Source: a bacterium (GTDB taxonomy: Bacteria; UBA9089; CG2-30-40-21; SBAY01). Taken from it: a stretch of DNA of 5,323 nt. The position numbers and the translations under genes are program-made. The notes under the pieces are model-generated. The model did no database searches. It was not told the origin of the DNA and worked only from the letters and a program-made list of their open reading frames with translations. Shown one piece after another: positions 1 through 5,323 of the stretch; the first letter of the stretch is position 1, and each line of letters begins with the position of its first letter. The stretch is taken from NCBI GenBank assembly GCA_030018635.1, contig JASEHU010000167.1, forward strand, positions 1-5,323, read 5' to 3'.

Positions 1-113
1 GAAAATTTTCTAGTGCCGATTTAAACTATGCTCTGGGCCAGTACGTTCTACAAACCGCTCCTCACTCAGATAAATCTTTTGTCGCTCAGGCGGCTAAACT
101 GGAAGGGCATTGA
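1..113 (+). CDS. C-terminal fragment of an unidentified protein, possibly TPR-like
   Basis: An open frame enters from the left edge (first whole codon at 3) and ends at TGA 111-113, giving 36 residues that end in AAKLEGH. The stretch NYALGQYVLQTAPHSDKSF followed by an Ala-rich helix resembles the last helical pair of a tetratricopeptide repeat, where a small residue and a tyrosine pattern (ALGQY) are common. That is only a resemblance, and the fragment is too short to assign a family. Its codons look ordinary for the window. Its stop overlaps the TTG start of cysS (TTGA at 110-113), so it is probably the upstream member of the same transcript and may be translationally coupled to cysS. The frame is well supported; the function is not. 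Confidence 0.6.
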   Translation, partial: KFSSADLNYALGQYVLQTAPHSDKSFVAQAAKLEGH

Positions 114-1621
114 AAATTTATAATACCTTAACTCGGAAAAAGGAAGAATTTGTGCCAATTGAAGAAGGCAAGATAAAGATGTATGTCTGTGGGCTTACTC
201 CATATTCGGATTGCCACATGGGACATACTCGTTGCTATGTTACCTTTGATGTTATTCGGAGATACATGGAATACAAAGGCTATGAGATAACCTTTATCCA
301 GAATTTTACGGATATTGATGATAAGATAATCGAACGGGCAAAACAACGGAATTTACCTTGTGAAGAATTGGCTAAAAGGTATATCGATGAGTATTTTAAA
401 AATATGGATAAGTTATGCATCAAAAGGGCTACCCTTTATCCGAGGGTTACTGAACATATCCAGGATGTGATTGATTTTATCAGTGTTTTGATTGAAAAAG
501 GCTCTGCCTACCAGGTGGATGGAGATGTATTTTTTGAGGTAAGCAAGTTTAAGGAATACGGTAAATTGAGCGGTAGGAATGTGGATGAGATGATTCATGG
601 AACACGATTTGAGGTGGATGCACGCAAAAAAGCCCCGACCGACTTTGCCCTGTGGAAATCGGCTAAAGAGGGTGAGCCGTATTGGGATAGCCCCTTTGGA
701 AAAGGCCGACCCGGCTGGCATATTGAATGCTCCGCGATGTCGATTAAATACTTAGGCGAGACCTTTGATATCCACGGTGGAGGACAGGATTTGGTCTTTC
801 CACATCATGAAAATGAACTTGCCCAGTCTGAATCCTATACCGGTAAAACATTTGCTAACCTCTGGATTCATAACGGTATGGTTACCTTAAATCAGGAGAA
901 AATGTCCAAATCACTTGGTAATGAATTTTTGACAAAAAATGTATTGGAAAAATATTCGGCAGATGTAGTTAGATTATTCTTTCTTGGGACATATTATAAA
1001 AGCCCGGTGGAGTTCTCACTTGAGAATTTGAACCAGGTAAAGGCAGGGCTGGAGCGATTTTATAATACCTTGCGAAATGTGGATGATTTTCTTAAGGTTA
1101 CATCTGATACCTCACTTGATGGTGAAGTGCGACGATTACCCGCTGATGAGCAGAAGTCATTACTTAAATTCGACCCAAGTCAGATTGAGGAAAAGGATAA
1201 GGCGTTTTACGAGGCAATTAAACAAACAGAAGAAAAATTTACTTATGCTATGGACGATGATTTTAATACACCGGTGGCATTAGCCTCTTTGTATGATTTA
1301 GTTACGGCAATTAATAAATTTATCTCCAAAATGGATACCTTGTATGAATGTAATCGCTTTTCTGCCAGGGCATTACTTAAATTGGCTCAAGAAACTATTT
1401 ACAAACTTGGTGGGGAGATATTTGGGTTGTTTAAAGAGGTGGCATCGAAACCAACGGATGAATTAGCACCTGAATTAATGGGGATAATAATTAATATTCG
1501 ACAGATGGCACGAGCCAAAAAAGACTGGGAACTGGCCGATAAAATTCGGACTGAACTGGATAAATCAAGCATTATCCTTGAGGATACGCCACAGGGGACT
1601 AAGTGGAGATTAACGGATTAG
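110..1621 (+). CDS. cysS: Cysteinyl-tRNA synthetase (class I)
   Basis: Cytoplasmic enzyme that activates cysteine with ATP and loads it on tRNA-Cys. The 503-residue product has the class I HIGH-type motif as HMGH (36-39) inside CGLTPYSDCHMGH and the KMSKS motif (264-268). The zinc ligands expected from the E. coli enzyme are all present: C27, C207 (ECSAM), H232 and E236 (FPHHENE). The C-terminal DALR/anticodon region includes MDDDFNTP (from about 381) and the end motif LEDTPQGTKWR. It is longer than the 461-residue E. coli enzyme. The excess lies largely at residues 326-379, a charged, probably helical stretch between YNTLRNVD and AMDDDFNTP. The only start in frame after the TAA at 95-97 is TTG at 110, which gives the expected N-terminus LKIYNTLT. 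A purine-rich GGAAGG lies at 101-106, closer than usual, and the start overlaps the upstream stop, so coupled initiation is likely. All catalytic elements are intact. The identification is firm. Confidence 0.97.
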   Translation: MKIYNTLTRKKEEFVPIEEGKIKMYVCGLTPYSDCHMGHTRCYVTFDVIRRYMEYKGYEITFIQNFTDIDDKIIERAKQRNLPCEELAKRYIDEYFKNMDKLCIKRATLYPRVTEHIQDVIDFISVLIEKGSAYQVDGDVFFEVSKFKEYGKLSGRNVDEMIHGTRFEVDARKKAPTDFALWKSAKEGEPYWDSPFGKGRPGWHIECSAMSIKYLGETFDIHGGGQDLVFPHHENELAQSESYTGKTFANLWIHNGMVTLNQEKMSKSLGNEFLTKNVLEKYSADVVRLFFLGTYYKSPVEFSLENLNQVKAGLERFYNTLRNVDDFLKVTSDTSLDGEVRRLPADEQKSLLKFDPSQIEEKDKAFYEAIKQTEEKFTYAMDDDFNTPVALASLYDLVTAINKFISKMDTLYECNRFSARALLKLAQETIYKLGGEIFGLFKEVASKPTDELAPELMGIIINIRQMARAKKDWELADKIRTELDKSSIILEDTPQGTKWRLTD

Positions 1622-1627
1622 GTTTTT

Positions 1628-1631
1628 GGAG
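1628..1631 (+). promoter_or_regulatory. Ribosome binding site that fixes the MNT gene start
   Basis: GGAG stands seven bases before the ATG at 1639. The same frame is open back to an ATG at 1603 inside cysS, but that start lacks a comparable site and would add 12 residues unlike the family N-terminus. The site therefore favours 1639. Confidence 0.6.
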
Positions 1632-1638
1632 ACAAATA

Positions 1639-1977
1639 ATGAATCCAGCAAATATAACTCTTATCAAAAAGATAAAGAACGATATTGTAGAGAAGTTAAA
1701 AAATGAGTATAATCCAGAACGGATTATCTTATTTGGCTCTTATGGGTATGGGAAACCGACAGATGATAGTGATGTTGACCTATTAATTGTTAAAGATACT
1801 AATGAATCTTTTCATCAAAGGATAGTTACAGTAAGACGACTTCTATTTACAATTCAGCAAGGGTTTGGGTTAGATGTTATAGTTATAAATCCAGAGGAAT
1901 TAGCTAAGAGGTTAGAGATCGGGGACCAATTCATTGAAGAAATAACTACTAAAGGAGAGGTGTTATATGCCCGCTAA
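1639..1977 (+). CDS. Minimal nucleotidyltransferase (MNT), probable antitoxin of an MNT/HEPN pair
   Basis: The 112-residue product is a stand-alone nucleotidyltransferase of the DNA polymerase beta superfamily, minimal (MNT) type. It has the hallmark GS-X10-DXD motif exactly: G33-S34, ten residues, then D45-V46-D47, in the context ILFGSYGYGKPTDDSDVDLL. A third acidic position is plausible at D79 (GLDVIVINPEEL). These residues bind metal and nucleotide in the family, so the protein looks catalytically competent. The C-terminal EEITTKGEVLYAR matches the usual end of such proteins. In characterised MntA/HepT systems the MNT protein neutralises its HEPN partner by adding AMP to a tyrosine; a similar role is inferred here from the adjacent HEPN gene. 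It starts 17 bases after cysS and overlaps the HEPN gene by 11 bases. The coding region looks more AT-rich than cysS: 18 G/C in the 60 bases 1681-1740 against 36 in 661-720. The domain is firm; the antitoxin role is inferred. Confidence 0.9.
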   Translation: MNPANITLIKKIKNDIVEKLKNEYNPERIILFGSYGYGKPTDDSDVDLLIVKDTNESFHQRIVTVRRLLFTIQQGFGLDVIVINPEELAKRLEIGDQFIEEITTKGEVLYAR

Positions 1978-2341
1978 AGAATCCAGATACCCTGAAGACT
2001 GGTTTAAGAAAGCAAAGAGGGATTTAGAGCGTGTTAATCGTCGGATGCAAGAAAAAGATATAGAAGATGCAGCCATACATTTACAACAAGCACTTGAGAA
2101 ATATCTTAAAGGGTATCTATTATCAAAGGGTTGGAAATTAAAGCCTACTCATGACCTTAAAGAACTATTAGATGAAGCGGTAAAGTTTAATTCAGACCTT
2201 GAGCAATTTTATGACCTTTGTTTAGAGGTTACACCTTATTACATTGAAGAAAGGTATCCATTTTTTATTGAAGAACCTTCATTAGAAGATGTTGAACACT
2301 ATTTTAAATCAGCTCAAGAATTTATTAAAAGGATGGTTTAA
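1967..2341 (+). CDS. HEPN-domain protein, probable partner or toxin of the MNT protein
   Basis: The 124-residue, all-helical product fits the HEPN family that is usually encoded next to MNT proteins. Diagnostic parts are W12 with KKAKRDLERV (14-23), AAIHLQQALEKYLKGYLL (35-52), the KPTHDLKELL block (59-68) and YYIEERYPF (91-99). HEPN proteins of toxin-antitoxin pairs are often RNases using an R-X4-6-H motif. No Arg and His with that spacing occurs here: R26 to H38 and R96 to H111 are both too far apart. RNase activity therefore cannot be assumed; the protein may be a non-catalytic HEPN or use other residues. AGGAG at 1953-1957 lies nine bases before the ATG, inside the MNT gene, and the two genes overlap by 11 bases, so coupled synthesis is likely. 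Its stop is five bases before leuC. The family is firm; toxin activity is uncertain. Confidence 0.87.
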   Translation: MPAKESRYPEDWFKKAKRDLERVNRRMQEKDIEDAAIHLQQALEKYLKGYLLSKGWKLKPTHDLKELLDEAVKFNSDLEQFYDLCLEVTPYYIEERYPFFIEEPSLEDVEHYFKSAQEFIKRMV

Positions 2342-2346
2342 ATCAA

Positions 2347-3597
2347 ATGGGAAAAACAATTACAGAGAAGATTTTATCTGCACATTTGGGAAAAGAGGTA
2401 AGTGCGGGGGAATTAATCGAGGTTAAGGTAGATGTTGCCTTAGGGAATGATATTACTTCACCTCTGGCTATTGTTGAATTTGAGAAGTTGGGGGTTAAAT
2501 CGTTATTTGACCCGGATAAGGTAGTGCTGGTGCTGGACCATTTTGTGCCTAACAAGGATGTTAGGAGTGCAGAACAATGTAAGTTTGTGCGACAATTTGC
2601 TAAAAAATATGGGGTGAAAAACTTTTTTGATGTCGGACAAATGGGCATTGAACATGCACTATTGCCGGAGCAGGGATTAGTGCTGACTGGGGATATAATT
2701 ATCGGGGCAGATTCCCATACCTGCACCTATGGGGCATTAGGGGCGTTTTCAACCGGTGTAGGCTCTACGGATTTAGCCGCAGTTTGGGCAACGGGTGAGA
2801 TCTGGCTCAAAGTCCCGCAGACGATTAAATTTGTTTGTTCCGGCAAACTCAACCCCTGGGTAGGCGGGAAAGACCTAATCCTTCATACCATTGGCGACAT
2901 TGGTGTGGATGGGGCAAATTATATGGCCATGGAATTTACCGGCGAGGTAATCCCCAAACTGACCATGGCTGACCGATTTACTATGTCGAATATGGCTATT
3001 GAGGCCGGTGGCAAGGCAGGAATTATTGCCCCGGATGAGATTACCCTTGAATATGTTAAACCACGCGCAAAACGGGAATGGAGGATGTATTCAAGCGATT
3101 CTGATGCGGAATATGTTGAGAGCAGGGAGTATGATTGTAGTCAAATAGAACCACAGGTCGCCTTCCCTCATCTGCCATCTAATGTTAAACCAATAAGTCA
3201 GGTTGGCCAGGTGGAGATTGACCAGGCGGTTATTGGCTCTTGCACGAATGGGCGAATAGAGGATTTACGATTAGCCGCCCGGGTGCTCAAAGGCAAAAAG
3301 GTGCATAAGGATGTCCGGCTAATTATTATCCCCGGCACTCAACAAATTTACCTTCAGGCGGTAAAAGAAGGATTAGTGGAAATATTCATTGAGGCAGGAG
3401 GCGCCATTAGCACCCCTACTTGCGGCCCCTGTCTTGGAGGATACATGGGGATATTAGCCAAAGGCGAGCGGTGTATTGCCACCACTAATCGCAATTTTGT
3501 AGGGAGAATGGGGCATAAGGAGAGTGAGGTATATTTAGCTAACCCGGCAATTACTGCGGCATCGGCGATTGCAGGTAGAATTGCACCGGTAGAATAG
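2347..3597 (+). CDS. leuC: 3-isopropylmalate dehydratase large subunit (LeuC/HacA type)
   Basis: Large subunit of the heterodimeric Fe-S hydro-lyase that isomerises 2-isopropylmalate to 3-isopropylmalate in leucine biosynthesis. The 416-residue length is normal for the short archaeal/Thermotoga-like LeuC class, below the roughly 466 of the E. coli type. Aconitase-family landmarks are present: DHFVPNKD (64-71), ADSHTCTYGALGAFSTGVGS (121-140), GSCTNGR with C299, and CGPCLGG with C359 and C362. These three cysteines are the expected ligands of the [4Fe-4S] cluster. The C-terminal NRNFVGRMGH is the usual family signature. The small subunit is leuD downstream, separated by a response regulator. 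Short-class large subunits also include homoaconitase and 2,3-dimethylmalate dehydratase, so the substrate is inferred. The ATG is ten bases after GGATGG (2331-2336) and five bases after the HEPN stop. The enzyme class is firm. Confidence 0.94.
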   Translation: MGKTITEKILSAHLGKEVSAGELIEVKVDVALGNDITSPLAIVEFEKLGVKSLFDPDKVVLVLDHFVPNKDVRSAEQCKFVRQFAKKYGVKNFFDVGQMGIEHALLPEQGLVLTGDIIIGADSHTCTYGALGAFSTGVGSTDLAAVWATGEIWLKVPQTIKFVCSGKLNPWVGGKDLILHTIGDIGVDGANYMAMEFTGEVIPKLTMADRFTMSNMAIEAGGKAGIIAPDEITLEYVKPRAKREWRMYSSDSDAEYVESREYDCSQIEPQVAFPHLPSNVKPISQVGQVEIDQAVIGSCTNGRIEDLRLAARVLKGKKVHKDVRLIIIPGTQQIYLQAVKEGLVEIFIEAGGAISTPTCGPCLGGYMGILAKGERCIATTNRNFVGRMGHKESEVYLANPAITAASAIAGRIAPVE

Positions 3598-3620
3598 GTC
3601 TTATATGTCCTATATAACCT
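3594..3620 (+). repeat. Left degenerate 9-base tandem repeat block flanking the response regulator
   Basis: Three 9-base units are visible: ATAGGTCTT (3594-3602), ATATGTCCT (3603-3611) and ATATAACCT (3612-3620). Aligned end to end with the block at 4087-4113 they match at 22 of 27 positions. The leuC stop codon TAG (3595-3597) falls inside the first unit. Both blocks are followed by an A-rich run and an AGGAGG ribosome-binding site. The function is unknown; it may be a dispersed intergenic repeat. Confidence 0.6.
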
Positions 3621-3625
3621 ATAAT
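3620..3625 (+). promoter_or_regulatory. Candidate -10 element before the response regulator
   Basis: A perfect TATAAT lies 26 bases before the ATG at 3652 and overlaps the end of the left repeat block. At a 17-base spacing the -35 position reads GGTCTT, which is a poor match to TTGACA. In AT-rich repeat sequence a chance TATAAT is quite possible. If real, it would give the regulator its own short-leader transcript. Confidence 0.25.
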
Positions 3626-3651
3626 CTTCAAAAAATAGGAGGAAAATTAAA

Positions 3652-4077
3652 ATGGAAGAAACAAGAAAGAAAGTAGCTATCATTGACGACAATATCTCAT
3701 TTGTTGATGTCCTGGGCAGATTTCTGGCTATGAAGAATTTCGAGGTTGTCAGTGCTTTTGATGGTACTGAGGGGCTAAAAGCTGTCTCAAGGGTTATGCC
3801 TGATATTATCCTTTTAGACATAATGATGCCTGGATTATCAGGATATGAGGTATGTGAGAAGCTTAAAAAGGTTGATAAGACAAAAAACATTCCTGTCATC
3901 TTTTTAACTGTCCGCTCCCGTCCGGAGGATATTAAAAAAGGATATGACCTCGGTGCCGCATTCTACATTACCAAGCCGTTTAATTACCCGGAACTGATCG
4001 AAGGGATAAATAAGGTGTTAAAAGAGGGCGGGGACAAGGCAAAAGACATACTTATGGGGTTTCTTCTTAATCTTTAA
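3652..4077 (+). CDS. Stand-alone response regulator receiver domain (CheY-like)
   Basis: The 141-residue product is a single receiver domain with no DNA-binding or enzymatic output domain. The acidic pocket is D12 and D13 (AIIDDN), the phosphoacceptor is D56 (IILLDIMMPG), and the switch Thr and Lys are T86 (FLTVR) and K108 (ITKPF). All key residues are present, so it should accept phosphate from a histidine kinase, but no kinase is in the window. The fold ends around residue 126 (NKVLKEGG). The last 15 or so residues, ending MGFLLNL, are partly encoded by the heptad repeat at the stop and may be an extension created by that repeat. AGGAGG at 3637-3642, nine bases upstream, supports the ATG. 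It lies between leuC and leuD, flanked by related 9-base repeats, an unusual place for a two-component protein. It probably acts by protein contact or phosphotransfer; the target is unknown. Confidence 0.93.
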   Translation: MEETRKKVAIIDDNISFVDVLGRFLAMKNFEVVSAFDGTEGLKAVSRVMPDIILLDIMMPGLSGYEVCEKLKKVDKTKNIPVIFLTVRSRPEDIKKGYDLGAAFYITKPFNYPELIEGINKVLKEGGDKAKDILMGFLLNL

Positions 4078-4087
4078 TCTTTAATCA
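4067..4087 (+). repeat. Three-copy heptad repeat across the response regulator stop
   Basis: TTAATCT (4067-4073), TTAATCT (4074-4080) and TTAATCA (4081-4087) are consecutive. The stop codon TAA (4075-4077) lies in the second copy, so the final residues of the regulator are read from the repeat. The block runs directly into the 9-base repeats at 4087. Confidence 0.6.
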
Positions 4088-4113
4088 TAAGTCTTATAAG
4101 TCCTATAAGTCCT
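4087..4113 (+). repeat. Right 9-base tandem repeat block flanking the response regulator
   Basis: Three consecutive units, ATAAGTCTT (4087-4095), ATAAGTCCT (4096-4104) and ATAAGTCCT (4105-4113), followed by a partial AT. This is the cleaner relative of the block at 3594-3620. It is direct, not inverted, so it is not a terminator hairpin, and its units are far too short for CRISPR. Confidence 0.75.
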
Positions 4114-4137
4114 ATTCTTTTAAAAACAGGAGGATAA

Positions 4138-4632
4138 ATGAAAATAACAGGTAAGGTATTTGGGAAATTCAGGGCGGATATTAATACCGATGAGATAATT
4201 CCAGCTGTTTATCTGGATACTACCTCAGACGAAGAATTAGCCAGACATTGTATGGAAGGCATAGATACGGAATTTGCTCAAGGTGTCCAAAAAGGTAATA
4301 TTATTGTTGCGGATAAGAATTTTGGCTGTGGCTCTTCCCGTGAACATGCCCCTATTGCCATTAAAGCCTGTGGCGTCTCCTGTGTCATTGCTAAATCCTT
4401 TGCCCGCATATTCTATCGCAATTGTATCAATATTGGCTTGCCCATCTTTGAATGTGACCAAACGGATAAAATTAAAGAAAAAGATATATTAGAAATCGAC
4501 TTCCAAACCGGTATCATCAAAAATCTATCTACCGATGAAACTTATTCCACAACACTATTCCCGGAATTTATGCAGAAATTGGTTGAAGTTGGTGGGCTAA
4601 TGGAATATGTAAAACAGAAAAACAGGTTGTAA
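4138..4632 (+). CDS. leuD: 3-isopropylmalate dehydratase small subunit (LeuD/HacB type)
   Basis: Small, swivel-domain subunit that completes the active site of the LeuC-type Fe-S dehydratase. The 164-residue length is typical of the short class. The signature NFGCGSSREHAP occupies 61-72, with the SSRE loop that contacts substrate, and ARIFYRNCINIGLP occupies 89-102. The N-terminal region has DINTDEIIPAVYL, and the specificity loop reads YLDT at 25-28. In methanogens this loop separates homoaconitase (YLRT) from isopropylmalate dehydratase (YLV-type). YLDT is neither, so the loop leaves the exact substrate open, although leucine biosynthesis is the default for a leuC/leuD pair. AGGAGG at 4128-4133 is four bases before the ATG, a short but workable spacing. 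leuC lies upstream with the response regulator between them; cotranscription is probable because no terminator is seen. The product appears complete. Confidence 0.94.
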   Translation: MKITGKVFGKFRADINTDEIIPAVYLDTTSDEELARHCMEGIDTEFAQGVQKGNIIVADKNFGCGSSREHAPIAIKACGVSCVIAKSFARIFYRNCINIGLPIFECDQTDKIKEKDILEIDFQTGIIKNLSTDETYSTTLFPEFMQKLVEVGGLMEYVKQKNRL

Positions 4633-4712
4633 TGTATGGTATTTCCCCAATTACATTCCTACTAAAAATCCTGTTAACATTATACCTGACTCAATGGTAG
4701 AATTTAGAAAGG

Positions 4713-5282
4713 ATGGATAATAATTTTTTACCTATATCCAAAGATGATTTAAAACAAAGAACAGGTTCGCCTGGTAATTGTAAGGAATTAGATATAATTT
4801 TAATTACAGGCGATGCCTATGTTGACCATCCTTCTTACGGGGTAGCGGTTATCGGCAGGGTTTTGGAAGATGCCGGGTTTAAAGTCGGCATTATTGCTCA
4901 ACCCAATTGGAGAAATTCAGATGATTTTTTAAAGTTAGGTAAGCCTAAATTGTTTTTTGGAATTACTGCCGGCAACCTTGACTCAATACTCAGTAATTAT
5001 ACCATTAATAGACTACTAAGGAAAAGGGATGATTATTCACCAGGGGGCAAACCTGGCTTAAGACCTAATCGGGCAACAATTGTTTATGCCAATAAAATAA
5101 GAGAGCTTTTTCCTGATACCCCTATTGTTTTGGGAGGTATAGAGGCGAGTTTAAGAAGACTGGCTCATTACGATTATTGGGATGATAAAGTCAGACGATC
5201 TGTTTTATTAGATGCGAAGGTAGATGTTCTGGTTTATGGAATGGGTGAAAAACAGGTTGTTCAAATAGCTAGTGGTTCATAA
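4713..5282 (+). CDS. ygiQ: Truncated N-terminal part of a YgiQ-family radical SAM protein, probable pseudogene
   Basis: The 189-residue frame matches the N-terminal region of the YgiQ (UPF0313) radical SAM family. Recognisable parts are FLPIS near the start, DIILITGDAYVDHPSYGVAV (27-46), the GIIAQP segment (59-64), GGIEASLRRLAHYDYWDD (141-158) and YGMGEKQVV (175-183). Family members are several hundred residues longer and carry the CxxxCxxC cluster motif further downstream. Here homology stops at about residue 186 and the frame ends SGS-TAA, so no iron-sulfur or SAM-binding core is encoded. Neither other forward frame restores family sequence: both hit stops within a few codons. Insertion, deletion or an assembly junction near 5271 is more likely than a point frameshift. 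The ATG at 4713 is the first possible start after the TAG at 4698; AAAGG abuts it directly, so the ribosome site is poor. The cellular role of YgiQ is not well established. Family identity is firm; functionality is doubtful. Confidence 0.82.
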   Translation: MDNNFLPISKDDLKQRTGSPGNCKELDIILITGDAYVDHPSYGVAVIGRVLEDAGFKVGIIAQPNWRNSDDFLKLGKPKLFFGITAGNLDSILSNYTINRLLRKRDDYSPGGKPGLRPNRATIVYANKIRELFPDTPIVLGGIEASLRRLAHYDYWDDKVRRSVLLDAKVDVLVYGMGEKQVVQIASGS

Positions 5283-5302
5283 CATTTGATATTGTGGGTG
5301 CT

Positions 5303-5323
5303 CCAGTAGTCAGAATTCAGGAG
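5303..5323 (+). repeat. Short CAG-type heptad repeat at the right edge
   Basis: CCAGTAG (5303-5309), TCAGAAT (5310-5316) and TCAGGAG (5317-5323) are three consecutive 7-base units sharing YCAG. The run reaches the end of the window and may continue beyond it. It lies about 20 bases after the aberrant ygiQ stop, in sequence with no coding resemblance, and may belong to the insertion that cut the gene. With only three imperfect copies, chance cannot be excluded. Confidence 0.4.

Noticed and set aside
413..721. Antisense open frame inside cysS (also 128-346)
   Set aside because: Shadow of a strongly conserved gene; the translation shows no family signature and there is no regulatory context.
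1603..1638. Earlier ATG at 1603 as the start of the MNT gene
   Set aside because: It lies inside the end of cysS, has no good ribosome site and adds residues not typical of the family. The ATG at 1639 has GGAG seven bases upstream.
2343..2726. Antisense open frames across leuC (2343-2726) and leuC/regulator (3354-3899)
   Set aside because: Both cover conserved coding sequence on the other strand. The low-complexity Ser/Thr/Pro-rich products are typical of shadow frames.
4087..4113. CRISPR-like array
   Set aside because: Units are nine bases, directly abutting, with no spacers and no cas genes.
4274..4492. Second forward frame and an antisense frame within leuD
   Set aside because: Both overlap the conserved leuD frame, lack supporting ribosome sites and have no recognisable domain.
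4628..4655. Possible terminator after leuD: TGTAAT pairing with ATTACA
   Set aside because: Only a six-base AT-rich stem with a 16-base loop and no following T tract.
4651..4680. Possible promoter before ygiQ: TTACAT and TAACAT 18 bases apart
   Set aside because: Both hexamers are weak matches, and such pairs are expected by chance in AT-rich gaps.

Overview
This 5.3 kb window is bacterial, with every supported gene on the + strand and packed almost end to end. Moderately AT-rich sequence, short gaps, a TTG start and a dehydratase pair of the archaeal/Thermotoga/clostridial-like type suggest an uncultured, probably anaerobic bacterium, perhaps from a candidate phylum. The taxon cannot be fixed from sequence alone.

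Layout: the last 36 codons of an unidentified gene (1-113, possibly TPR-like) run into cysS (cysteinyl-tRNA synthetase, TTG start at 110, stop overlap with the preceding gene). Seventeen bases later comes a two-gene MNT/HEPN cassette: a minimal nucleotidyltransferase (1639-1977) overlapping a HEPN-domain protein (1967-2341), the organisation of a type VII-like toxin-antitoxin pair. Five bases later leuC (2347-3597) begins. A stand-alone CheY-like response regulator (3652-4077) sits between leuC and leuD (4138-4632). After an 80-base gap there is the N-terminal part of a YgiQ-family radical SAM protein (4713-5282), which stops before its catalytic cluster motif. The window ends in short CAG-rich repeats.

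Functionally, LeuC and LeuD should form the Fe-S isopropylmalate dehydratase of leucine biosynthesis (a homoaconitase-type specificity is not excluded), and CysS charges tRNA-Cys. The MNT/HEPN pair and the response regulator have no obvious metabolic link to these genes and look like insertions into a housekeeping operon. The strongest structural signal is that the response regulator is bracketed by two related 27-base blocks, each made of three 9-base units (consensus near ATAAGTCCT), followed by similar A-rich ribosome-binding regions. The second signal is the abrupt loss of YgiQ homology at about 5271, next to a different heptad repeat. Together they suggest that short repeat families mark recombination or insertion points in this genome. 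No complete, clearly novel defence or metabolic system is visible.
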